Positions 5,876-12,788 of a stretch of 12,831 bases of DNA are shown in pieces. Under the pieces are notes generated by a model. It saw only the letters and a program-made list of their open reading frames with translations, searched no databases and was not told the origin of the DNA. Position 1 is the first letter of the stretch. Every line of letters begins with the position of its first letter. The stretch covers positions 1 through 12,831 of the forward strand of contig JAEZIU010000026.1 in the NCBI GenBank assembly GCA_023436485.1. Reading direction: 5' to 3'. Source of the DNA: Bacillota bacterium (lineage in GTDB: Bacteria; Bacillota; Clostridia; Acetivibrionales; DSM-1351). A program made the translations under genes and the position numbers.

Positions 5876-8062
5876 ATGACTCATAAAAATCTGGTTGAAC
5901 AAAATATTACAGAAACTCTGGAAAGTAACTATATGCCCTATGCCATGAGTGTTATAGTTTCCAGAGCCATACCTGAAATCGACGGATTTAAACCTTCCCA
6001 CAGAAAGCTTCTGTATACTATGTATAAGATGTCTTTGCTGACAGGAGCTAAAACCAAGTCGTCCAACATTGTCGGACAAACCATGAAGCTCAATCCCCAT
6101 GGAGATATGGCAATTTATGAGACAATGGTAAGAATGACCAGGGGTAATAACGCTTTGCTTCATCCATTTGTAGATTCAAAAGGTAACTTCGGAAAGCAGT
6201 ATTCCAGAGAAATGAAATTTGCGGCACCAAGGTATACCGAAGCCAAGCTTGACAAAATATGTGAGGAAATTTTCAAGGACATTGATAAAAATACTGTTGA
6301 TTTTGTTGACAACTACGACGGAACAATGAAAGAGCCTGTTTTACTGCCAACTACTTTCCCCAGCATACTGGTAAATTCAAATCAGGGTATAGCCGTTGGA
6401 ATGGCCAGCAATATTTGCAGTTTTAATCTTGAAGAAATATGCAAAACAACATCTGCACTTATTGATGATGAAAACATAGTAATTGAAGACTATCTTAAAG
6501 CACCTGATTTTTCATCGGGAGGCCAGCTTATATATTCCGCAAAGGAAATAAGGGATATATATAATAACGGTAGAGGAAGTTTCAAGGTTCGTGCAAGATA
6601 TAAGTACGATAAGGAAATCAATTGCATTGAAATTATTGAAATACCTTATACAACAACGGTTGAGGCTATTATCGACCAAATAATCGAGCTTATAAAGGGT
6701 GGCAAAATCAGAGAAATAACCGATGTCAGGGATGAAACAGATTTAAGCGGTCTGAAGGTGACCCTTGACCTCAGAAAGAATACTGATCCGGACATACTGA
6801 TGAACAAGCTTTTCAAGCTTACTCCGCTCCAGGACAGCTTTAACTGTAATTTCAACATTCTCATACACGGACGCCCCAAAGTAATGGGTGTAAGGACTAT
6901 TCTGAACGAATGGCTGTCCTTCAGAGTTGAATGTTTAAAACGCCAGATACTATATGATATAGATAAAAAGAGTGACAAGCTTCATTTGTTAATGGGTCTC
7001 AAAAAAATACTCATGGACATTGACAAAGCAATAAAGATCATTAGAGGTACTGAACAGGAAGCGATGGTTGTACCAAATTTGATGACCGGCTTCGGAATAG
7101 ATCAGATACAGGCTGATTACATAGCAGAAATCAAGCTGAGAAACCTTAACAAGGAGTATATACTAAACAGGGTAGGGGAGACGGATAATCTCGTAAAGGA
7201 GATAGCAGAACTTAAAGATATCTACGGAAACGATAAGAAAGTAAAAAAGATTATCCAGAAACAGCTTAGTGAGATAGCTAAAAAGTTCGGTAAACCAAGG
7301 CAAACTGAAATCATAAGCGACGAGCAAGTGGAAGAAATCACTACAGAACACTTTATAGAAGACTATAATTTAAAGATATTCCTTACCGAACACAACTACC
7401 TCAAAAAGATACCTTTGGTTTCACTAAGAGCAAACCCGGAGCATAAGCTTAAGGATGATGATGCCATAGCTCAGGAGGTGGAGACGCATAACAAGGCTGA
7501 TCTACTGCTCTTCACCAATAAATATAACGTTTATAAAACAAAGATTTATGAAATTCCCGACTGTAAGGCAAGTAGTTTGGGCGAATATCTTACCAACCTC
7601 TTGGGTTTGGATAGTGATGAAAAAATTATATATATTACCGCAACTGATAATTACGAGGGCCATATGCTGTTCTTCTATGAAAATGGCAAGGGCGCAAAAA
7701 TTGATTTGTCAGGGTACGCCACCAAGACAAACAGGAAAAAGCTTGCGAATGCTTACTACAATGGTTCACCACTTATAAGAATGTTCTTTGTAACTGAAGA
7801 TATTGAGCTGATTGCTATAAGCAGTATTAACAAAATGCTTGTGTTTAATACAGAAGGTATTAATGTAAAAACGACTAAAAACTCACAGGGAGTTCAGATT
7901 CTTACGTCAAAGAAAGGCAGTACGATGACAGGAATCAAAAGACTGGACGAAATGACACTGTCAAATGTTGATTATTACAGAACAAAAAATATTCCGGCAA
8001 TAGGTTGTTACATTAAGGAAGAGGACAGGATAGAAAAGCAGATGAGTCTGAAATTAGAATAA
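5876..8062 (+). CDS. Divergent type IIA topoisomerase subunit A (ParC/GyrA family)
   Basis: This is the DNA-cleaving subunit, 728 residues, shorter than typical GyrA or ParC (about 800 or more). The winged-helix core keeps DGFKPSHRKLLY (36-47), NPHGD (73-77), GNFGKQ (103-108) and APRYTEAKL with the catalytic Arg119-Tyr120 pair, then NYDGT, EPVLLPTTFPSILVN and GIAVGMASNI. A coiled-coil/tower region runs to about 495. The C-terminal region (about 500-728) has a few beta-pinwheel-like repeats (for example LLFTNKYNVYKTKIYEIP) but is short and lacks a GyrA box, arguing for a topoisomerase IV-type enzyme rather than a negatively supercoiling gyrase. The stretch equivalent to the quinolone-resistance region reads HGDMAIYE: Met78 replaces E. 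coli GyrA Ser83, and Glu82 replaces Asp87. AGGAAAGAGG just upstream supports the start. It forms an obligate pair with the preceding gene. Confidence 0.9.
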   Translation: MTHKNLVEQNITETLESNYMPYAMSVIVSRAIPEIDGFKPSHRKLLYTMYKMSLLTGAKTKSSNIVGQTMKLNPHGDMAIYETMVRMTRGNNALLHPFVDSKGNFGKQYSREMKFAAPRYTEAKLDKICEEIFKDIDKNTVDFVDNYDGTMKEPVLLPTTFPSILVNSNQGIAVGMASNICSFNLEEICKTTSALIDDENIVIEDYLKAPDFSSGGQLIYSAKEIRDIYNNGRGSFKVRARYKYDKEINCIEIIEIPYTTTVEAIIDQIIELIKGGKIREITDVRDETDLSGLKVTLDLRKNTDPDILMNKLFKLTPLQDSFNCNFNILIHGRPKVMGVRTILNEWLSFRVECLKRQILYDIDKKSDKLHLLMGLKKILMDIDKAIKIIRGTEQEAMVVPNLMTGFGIDQIQADYIAEIKLRNLNKEYILNRVGETDNLVKEIAELKDIYGNDKKVKKIIQKQLSEIAKKFGKPRQTEIISDEQVEEITTEHFIEDYNLKIFLTEHNYLKKIPLVSLRANPEHKLKDDDAIAQEVETHNKADLLLFTNKYNVYKTKIYEIPDCKASSLGEYLTNLLGLDSDEKIIYITATDNYEGHMLFFYENGKGAKIDLSGYATKTNRKKLANAYYNGSPLIRMFFVTEDIELIAISSINKMLVFNTEGINVKTTKNSQGVQILTSKKGSTMTGIKRLDEMTLSNVDYYRTKNIPAIGCYIKEEDRIEKQMSLKLE

Positions 8063-8067
8063 AATTG

Positions 8068-8099
8068 AAAGTATCTAGCCCAAGGTTAGGTACTTTTTT
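8068..8099 (+). terminator. Terminator of the topoisomerase operon
   Basis: AAAGTATCTA (8068-8077) pairs with TAGGTACTTT (8087-8096) as 10 bp with one G-U pair and a 9-base loop, followed by T residues to 8099. It starts six bases after the A-subunit stop. Confidence 0.85.
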
Positions 8100-8141
8100 A
8101 TTACAATAATATGGTGTTTTATTTAAGAATACGTTACATAA

Positions 8142-8171
8142 TTGACATATATAGTAAACTAATGTAATAAT
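8142..8171 (+). promoter_or_regulatory. Extended -10 sigma-A promoter of the GT-C-like gene
   Basis: A perfect TTGACA at 8142-8147, an 18-base spacer, and AATAAT at 8166-8171 (five of six) preceded by an extended -10 TG (8163-8164). The -10 box covers the first in-frame ATG of the next gene (8170), so that ATG would lie upstream of the mRNA start. Confidence 0.65.
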
Positions 8172-8223
8172 GGAAAAAAAGGTAATTAATTACAATTATA
8201 TCATAGCTGAAAGGTTACTATAT

Positions 8224-9705
8224 ATGTTACATAAAATCACAGAAAAAACAGCAATACTATTTTGTTGGGTGTATCTGTTAATCACATCAGTTTGGAACTT
8301 TGTCTATTTAATACAAAATAAAGCTTCAGTATATGTTTTTCCGCTGGAGCTTTTTTGTATAAGTGTGTTTTTGTTTATAAACAGATTAAAGGTAAGCAAA
8401 AGAATATTCGTAATATTATTGTTTATTATGGCTTTCTGCCTTAAAGGCTTTGTTGCAGTTCGTTATAATGTAATTCCAAAATCAGATTTTAGATTAATTT
8501 ATAATGCGGCAATAAAATTTGCACAAGGTGATTCTTCATTTTCAAATACAAAATACTTCAGTCTGTGGTCATATCAAACGGGAATTGTATTATACTATGG
8601 GTTTCTTCTTAAACTTGGGTGTAATATTATAGGTCTTAAAATCTGCAACTGTTTGTTTATAGCTGGAGTTAATGTTCTGATTTATTTGATTTCGGACAAG
8701 CTTGTTGGTGATAAGTATGCCAGATTCATTTCAGTAATGTACCTTTTTTATCCTGCGACCTTTTTCCTGTGTTCTGTATTAACAAACCAGCATATTTCTA
8801 ATTTTTTTATATTATTGGGAATTTACCTGTATGTTTTCAGAAAAATCAGCACAGTAGGAAATACTGTATTGGCAGCAGTAATGATTGCTGTTGGAAATGC
8901 CTTGCGTCCACAGGGGATAGTAATAATCGTTGCATTCGTTATTTGGGCGATGATAGAATTATTTCACAAAAATATCGATAAAGAAATTAAGATAAAAACA
9001 GCTGTAAGAATTTTAAGCTTTGTAACTGTTTACGTACTTTTGGTAAAAGGAATGTCATTTGCAACGCAAATATCGGGAGTGAATCAGAAGGGTCTGGGCA
9101 ACGACTTTCCATTATATAAAATAGTGGTAGGATTAAACAATGAGACTACAGGATATTATTCTAATAAAGATGCCATAAAACTGATTTCAATAAAAGATAC
9201 TAAAGCCAGAAATCAAGTGGCACTGAGAATTATAAAAGAAAGGCTGGCAGACGGTGATAAATTAAAAGATTTAATGATTAGAAAGCATAATAAAATGTGG
9301 GTAAAAATGGATGATTCAATTGATTGGGGTTTTAAAAACATAAACCAAAGTAGCATAACATTGTTGGGAAAGCATATTGCATATGAGAACTTTAAAATAA
9401 GAATCTTGAAGCAGGAAAAGGTATTTTATTGTTTCATATTTTTTATGGCGCTAATAGGAGTTTGGATAGGAAGCAAAAAAAGTGAATATGAAAAAGGGTT
9501 TATTCCAATTTTATTAATTACCCTTGCCAATTTCGGAGTATATACCATTATAGAAATTCAGACCAGATACCGGGACTTTCAAATGATGTTCGTATTCATA
9601 CTGGCAGCATCAGGAGTTCGGTATATGGAATTTTTTATAAAAAGAAGTTTAGAATTTTGGCATAACAGAATATACTTGACAACAGTGGATAAAACTATAA
9701 AATAA
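8224..9705 (+). CDS. Polytopic membrane protein, GT-C (PMT/ArnT-like) glycosyltransferase fold
   Basis: The 493-residue protein is largely hydrophobic with about ten membrane segments and a soluble stretch of about 100 residues before the last ones. The layout matches GT-C glycosyltransferases that use polyprenyl-phosphate sugars: after the first helices comes a loop with Asp88 in PKSDFRLIYNAA, where the family places its catalytic or metal-binding acid, then FYPATFFLCSVLTNQ and NALRPQGIV. It would transfer a sugar to a protein, lipid or cell-wall polymer outside the membrane; donor and acceptor are unknown. An in-frame ATG at 8170 would add 18 residues, but it lies in the predicted -10 box and has no ribosome-binding site. 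ATG 8224 has AAGG at 8211-8214, so I prefer it. The site is weak, and low translation is possible. No sugar-synthesis genes are adjacent. Confidence 0.65.
   Translation: MLHKITEKTAILFCWVYLLITSVWNFVYLIQNKASVYVFPLELFCISVFLFINRLKVSKRIFVILLFIMAFCLKGFVAVRYNVIPKSDFRLIYNAAIKFAQGDSSFSNTKYFSLWSYQTGIVLYYGFLLKLGCNIIGLKICNCLFIAGVNVLIYLISDKLVGDKYARFISVMYLFYPATFFLCSVLTNQHISNFFILLGIYLYVFRKISTVGNTVLAAVMIAVGNALRPQGIVIIVAFVIWAMIELFHKNIDKEIKIKTAVRILSFVTVYVLLVKGMSFATQISGVNQKGLGNDFPLYKIVVGLNNETTGYYSNKDAIKLISIKDTKARNQVALRIIKERLADGDKLKDLMIRKHNKMWVKMDDSIDWGFKNINQSSITLLGKHIAYENFKIRILKQEKVFYCFIFFMALIGVWIGSKKSEYEKGFIPILLITLANFGVYTIIEIQTRYRDFQMMFVFILAASGVRYMEFFIKRSLEFWHNRIYLTTVDKTIK
9676..9703 (+). promoter_or_regulatory. 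Internal promoter for ppiB at the 3' end of the GT-C-like gene
   Basis: A perfect TTGACA at 9676-9681, a 16-base spacer and TAAAAT (five of six) at 9698-9703, ending just before the GT-C stop codon. The predicted start near 9710 gives a leader of about 37 bases, so the cyclophilin need not depend on the upstream gene. Confidence 0.6.
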
Positions 9706-9746
9706 GTATAGTTAAAAAATATATATTTTGGAAGGAATGCTGATAT

Positions 9747-10268
9747 ATGAACAAAAATCCTATTGTTACTTTTGAAATGGAAAACGGAAATATTATGAAG
9801 GCTGAACTATATCCTGAAATTGCTCCAAATACCGTTAATAATTTTATTTCTCTTATAAATAAGGGCTTTTATAATGGCGTTATATTTCACAGGGTTATCC
9901 CCGGTTTTATGATCCAGGGAGGAGATCCGGAGGGAACAGGAGTGGGCGGCCCCGATTACAGTATCAAGGGAGAATTCTCAACAAACGGATTTAAAAATGA
10001 CTTAAAGCATGACAAGGGAGTTCTTTCAATGGCAAGGACAATGGTTCCTGATTCTGCCGGATCCCAGTTCTTTGTAATGGTTGAAAGAGCACCTCACCTT
10101 GATGGTCAATACGCTGCATTTGGTAAGGTAATCGAAGGAATTGAAGAAGCAGATAGAATAGTAAGCGTAAAGACGGACAACAATGACAAGCCAAAAGAAC
10201 CACAGGTAATGAAGATGGTTACTGTTGAAACTTTTGGTGTAGAGTACCCTGAACCTGAAAAAGTATAA
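9747..10268 (+). CDS. ppiB: Cyclophilin-type peptidyl-prolyl cis-trans isomerase
   Basis: This is a single cyclophilin domain of 173 residues without signal peptide or membrane anchor, hence a cytoplasmic folding catalyst that speeds Xaa-Pro bond isomerisation. Signature motifs are FHRVIPGFMIQGGD (47-60) with the catalytic Arg49 (human CypA Arg55), SAGSQFFVM (103-111), and APHLDGQYAAFGKVIEG (115-131). The position of CypA Trp121, a cyclosporin contact, is His117 here, so weaker cyclosporin binding is expected, as in other bacterial cyclophilins. GGAAGGA at 9730-9736 sets the start. The gap to the GT-C gene is 41 bases with no terminator, so both read-through and the internal promoter could feed it. 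A shared terminator with the convergent FAD gene follows. Confidence 0.95.
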   Translation: MNKNPIVTFEMENGNIMKAELYPEIAPNTVNNFISLINKGFYNGVIFHRVIPGFMIQGGDPEGTGVGGPDYSIKGEFSTNGFKNDLKHDKGVLSMARTMVPDSAGSQFFVMVERAPHLDGQYAAFGKVIEGIEEADRIVSVKTDNNDKPKEPQVMKMVTVETFGVEYPEPEKV

Positions 10269-10283
10269 ATTATTCAATAAAAG

Positions 10284-10330
10284 AAAGCACCTTGTATCAT
10301 GTCTTTATTGACTGATTCAAAGTGCTTTTT
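10284..10330. terminator. Bidirectional terminator between ppiB and the FAD oxidoreductase gene
   Basis: AAAGCAC (10284-10290) pairs with GTGCTTT (10322-10328), extended after one mismatch by TTG/CAA. T residues follow on the plus strand, and the minus strand reads a T-rich tract as well. It lies between two convergent stop codons. Confidence 0.85.
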
Positions 10331-10339
10331 GCTTATATA

Positions 10340-11740
10340 TTAAGAATTGCTGATTCTGTTTATAATTGTCCTTGCTGCCAGAACACCGCTGGCACTGGCT
10401 TGTGAAAGTCCTCTTGTTATACCGGCACCATCACCTATGGCAAACATATTTGGAAGTTTGGTTTCAAGTTCGTTAGTGAGCTGGAGTCTTGAACTGTAGA
10501 ACTTAACCTCTACACCATATAGCAGTGTATCGTAGTTTGCTGTACCCGGAGCAATCTTGTCGAGAGCGTAAATCATTTCAATAATATTGTCCAGATGCCT
10601 CTTGGTTAATACAAGGCTCAAATCTCCCGGGGTCGCATTTAACGTCGGGTGAGTGAAGCTCTGGCCCAGCCTGTGAGGGTTTGTTCTTGCCCCCTTGATT
10701 AAATCCCCAAACCTTTGTACCAGTACTCCTCCGCCAAGCATATTTGAAAGGGAGGCAATTCTCTTACCGTATTGATAAGGCTCATTAAACGGTGATGTAA
10801 ACCTGTTGCTGACCAGAAGTGCAAAGTTGGTATTTTCACTTCTCAGTTTTGGATCAGTATAGCTGTGTCCGTTAACTGTTACGATTCCGTCAACATTCTC
10901 TGAAACAACATGTCCGTATGGATTCATGCAGAAGGTACGTACAAGATCACCGTACTGTTTTGTCCTGTACACAAGCTTGGATTCGTATACAACATCAGTA
11001 ATGTGTTCAAATACCTTGGCAGGCAGTTCAACTCTTACTCCGATATCAACCTGGTTGTTGATGAGGTCAAGCTTTAACCTTTTACACTGTTGTGAAAACC
11101 ATTCAGCACCTGATCTTCCCGGTGCTGCAATAAGATACTTACAGTTAATGGTCTGTCCGTCGTGTAATTCTACAGCGTAGCCGCCGTCCTTGCAGGGTTC
11201 GATGTTCAGAACCTGTGTATTGCACATGAGTTCCAGACGTTCCAAGAGATAATTGTATAGTCTTTTAAGTATTTCAAGGTTGTTTTCAGTACCAAGATGC
11301 TTTACTGATGCCTGTAAAAGATGAAGGTCATTTTCCAATGCCCTCTTTTCAATAGCCTTTGCTTCATCAGTATATGTGGAGAACATTTCCTTCGTAGCTC
11401 CAAATTCAACATTAACATTGTCAACATAATTAATTAGTTTCATAACTTCGTCATCAGGCAGATAATCATTAAGCCAGCCGCCGAAAGCAGTTGTAAAGTT
11501 GAATTTACCGTCGGAATATGCTCCCGCACCGCCGAAACCACGCATTATATCGCATGTTTTACAGCGTATACAGTCCCTTGTCCTGTTAGTAACAATCGGG
11601 CAGGTTCTTTTAGTAATATCGTGTCCCTGTTCAATCATTACTACCTTGAGTTGGGGATTTTGTTTTGTCAGTTCATAGCCGGCAAAGATACCGGAGATAC
11701 CGCAACCGATTATTACAACGTCGTACATTGAATTGTTCAT
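10340..11740 (-). CDS. FAD-dependent oxidoreductase of the COG2509 type
   Basis: This 466-residue soluble flavoprotein is of unknown substrate. The N terminus has a Rossmann dinucleotide-binding site, VVIIGCGISGIFAGYEL (GxGxxG at 12-17), followed by the acid of MIEQG (about 35-39). Next comes a cysteine cluster, C47 then CIRCKTC (C57, C60, C63), leading into RGFGGAGAYSDGKFNF (67-82), the hallmark of this group. The C terminus has the second FAD contact, AIGDGAGITRGLSQASASGVLAAR. The four cysteines could bind a metal or iron-sulfur centre, but that is inference. Length is normal and no residues appear missing. GGAGGG (plus 11746-11751) six bases upstream supports the first ATG over Met5. It is a single-gene unit convergent to ppiB, and its divergent neighbour is the preQ1/queT unit. 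Confidence 0.88.
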   Translation of the reverse strand: MNNSMYDVVIIGCGISGIFAGYELTKQNPQLKVVMIEQGHDITKRTCPIVTNRTRDCIRCKTCDIMRGFGGAGAYSDGKFNFTTAFGGWLNDYLPDDEVMKLINYVDNVNVEFGATKEMFSTYTDEAKAIEKRALENDLHLLQASVKHLGTENNLEILKRLYNYLLERLELMCNTQVLNIEPCKDGGYAVELHDGQTINCKYLIAAPGRSGAEWFSQQCKRLKLDLINNQVDIGVRVELPAKVFEHITDVVYESKLVYRTKQYGDLVRTFCMNPYGHVVSENVDGIVTVNGHSYTDPKLRSENTNFALLVSNRFTSPFNEPYQYGKRIASLSNMLGGGVLVQRFGDLIKGARTNPHRLGQSFTHPTLNATPGDLSLVLTKRHLDNIIEMIYALDKIAPGTANYDTLLYGVEVKFYSSRLQLTNELETKLPNMFAIGDGAGITRGLSQASASGVLAARTIINRISNS

Positions 11741-11826
11741 GTAAACCCTCCATATACAAAATGTCTAATTTTTTATTTTACATAAAAAATGCATAGTAGC
11801 TGGTAGCTTGTCTACCCAAATTATAC

Positions 11827-11855
11827 ATTATACATTGCATAAATAGAATAGTAAA
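11827..11855 (-). promoter_or_regulatory. Probable promoter of the FAD oxidoreductase gene
   Basis: On the minus strand TTTACT (plus 11855-11850), a 17-base spacer and a perfect TATAAT (plus 11832-11827) precede a leader of roughly 80 bases. A second TATAAT follows at plus 11825-11820. The leader holds a GGTAG/CTACC hairpin (plus 11802-11816) and a 9-bp A/T hairpin (11768-11790) that I cannot assign to a known regulatory RNA. Confidence 0.45.
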
Positions 11856-11891
11856 TGGAAAAAAATAATTATGTAAATTTAGTTTATATAT

Positions 11892-11920
11892 TTGAATTAC
11901 TATATTAAAAGTGATATACT
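11892..11920 (+). promoter_or_regulatory. Extended -10 sigma-A promoter of the preQ1 riboswitch/queT transcript
   Basis: TTGAAT at 11892-11897, a 17-base spacer and TATACT at 11915-11920 (five of six) with an extended -10 TG at 11912-11913. The predicted start near 11927 puts the riboswitch stem at the very 5' end of the RNA. Confidence 0.75.
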
Positions 11921-11935
11921 TTACACAAAATAAAA

Positions 11936-11974
11936 AGACAGTTCGTGACCATCCTGTCTAAAAACAAAACTATG
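11936..11974 (+). promoter_or_regulatory. PreQ1-I riboswitch aptamer
   Basis: P1 pairs AGACAG (11936-11941) with CTGTCT (11954-11959) around a 12-base loop starting TTC and ending in the C next to P1 that reads preQ1 in this class. An A-rich tail (TAAAAACAAAACTATGG) follows, whose AUGG can pair with CCAU in the loop to make the H-type pseudoknot. The tail closely resembles the short Thermoanaerobacter-type preQ1-I aptamers. The downstream gene is queT, a known target. Confidence 0.85.
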
Positions 11975-11980
11975 GCGACG

Positions 11981-12016
11981 CTGCCTGCTTACTTGCAGGG
12001 CAGTATTTTGTTTTGT
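11981..12016 (+). terminator. Attenuator terminator of the preQ1 riboswitch
   Basis: CTGCC-TGC (11981-11988) pairs with GCA-GGCAG (11995-12003, one bulged G) around a 6-base loop, followed by TATTTTGTTTTG. The A-rich aptamer tail (11961-11971) is largely complementary to this T-rich tract, so pseudoknot formation and the lower part of the terminator compete or cooperate through the same bases. Ligand-bound termination is the expected logic but is inferred. Confidence 0.75.
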
Positions 12017-12062
12017 ATAAAGGCTTTTTTAAAGGAACTTTGTCACGGCGATGGAGGTTAAA

Positions 12063-12560
12063 ATGAATAGAAATATCAGAAGGTTAACGGTGGCAGCGAT
12101 GATAGCAGCCGTGTATTTTGTTCTAACAATGATTTTTTATGTAACAAGTTTTCAGCCACTTCAGAGCAGGCTTGCTGAGGCACTTACGGTGCTTCCGTAT
12201 TTTACACCGGTAGCCATACCGGGACTTTTTGTTGGGTGTATTCTGGCAAATATACTGGGAGGAAACGGAATATGGGACGTGGTTGTAGGAAGTCTTGCAT
12301 CTCTACTTGCAGCTTACCTTACTTACAAATTAACCTATAAGAAGCCCAAACGTAAATGGTTGGCACCATTGCCTGCGGTTCTCATAAATGCTGTAGCAGT
12401 TGGGATTATGCTTAGTGTACTTTATGATATGCCCTTGCTAGTAAATATTTTATGGGTGGGATTGGGACAGTTGTTGGCTTGCTACGTCCTTGGATTTCCA
12501 TTAATGTTACTTATTGAGAGAACTAAAAAATTAAACGAACTTTTTAAAGATATTTCTTAA
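12063..12560 (+). CDS. queT: QueT, queuosine-precursor S component of an ECF transporter
   Basis: This is a 165-residue membrane protein with about five to six helices. QueT family blocks are QSRLAEALTVLPYFTP (34-49), GLFVGCILANILGGNGIWDVVVGSLASLLAA (54-84), PAVLINAVAVG (104-114) and a final helix LLACYVLGFPLMLL. It captures a 7-deazaguanine precursor such as preQ1 for tRNA queuosine synthesis and works with a shared EcfT/EcfA module, not encoded here. The preQ1 riboswitch upstream independently supports the substrate. ATG 12063 is preferred over the in-frame ATG at 12051, since the latter overlaps the GGAGG (12053-12057) that would serve 12063. No clear terminator follows; only a 5-bp AT hairpin at 12561-12574. 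Confidence 0.93.
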   Translation: MNRNIRRLTVAAMIAAVYFVLTMIFYVTSFQPLQSRLAEALTVLPYFTPVAIPGLFVGCILANILGGNGIWDVVVGSLASLLAAYLTYKLTYKKPKRKWLAPLPAVLINAVAVGIMLSVLYDMPLLVNILWVGLGQLLACYVLGFPLMLLIERTKKLNELFKDIS

Positions 12561-12672
12561 AAATGTTCACATTTGTCTTGATTTTTTCTTTTGTCTAATA
12601 TAAAATAATTTTGTCGAAATACTATTGGTTTTGTTTAATTAAAAAATTTAAATACAGATATTTTCCAAATAA

Positions 12673-12701
12673 TTGATTTTTTATTTTTTAAAATGTAAAA
12701 T
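12673..12701 (+). promoter_or_regulatory. Sigma-A promoter of the guanine-riboswitch transcript
   Basis: TTGATT (12673-12678), a 17-base spacer and TAAAAT (five of six, 12696-12701) predict a start near 12708, about 12 bases before the aptamer. The region from 12575 to this promoter is AT-rich, and I see nothing else in it. Confidence 0.65.
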
Positions 12702-12717
12702 TAAATTAAGGAAAAGT

Positions 12718-12788
12718 ATCCCGTATATTTTCGGTAATATGGTCCGACAGTTTCTACGAAGCCGCCGTAAATGGCTTTGCTACGGGTG
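12718..12788 (+). promoter_or_regulatory. Guanine (purine-class) riboswitch aptamer
   Basis: P1 pairs CCCGTA (12720-12725) with TACGGG (12781-12786). P2 uses TCGG/CCGA with the loop AATATGG, and the junction has GTTTCTAC. P3 uses AAGCC/GGCTT with the loop CCGTAAA. These are the conserved loops and junction of purine riboswitches. The specificity base before TACGGG is C (GCTACGGG), which reads guanine; adenine aptamers have T. Its target gene, probably purine salvage, transport or synthesis, lies past the right edge. Confidence 0.93.

Noticed and set aside
5876..8062. Naming the topoisomerase pair gyrA/gyrB or parC/parE outright
   Set aside because: The short C-terminal domain without a GyrA box argues against gyrase, and the motif changes make a firm parC/parE assignment unsafe without a phylogeny.
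8170..8172. ATG at 8170 as the start of the GT-C-like protein
   Set aside because: It lies in the predicted -10 box and has no Shine-Dalgarno sequence; 8224 is preferred, though not proven.
12561..12590. Hairpin AAATG-TTCA-CATTT followed by T-rich sequence as a queT terminator
   Set aside because: The stem is only 5 bp with one G-C pair, too weak to call a terminator.
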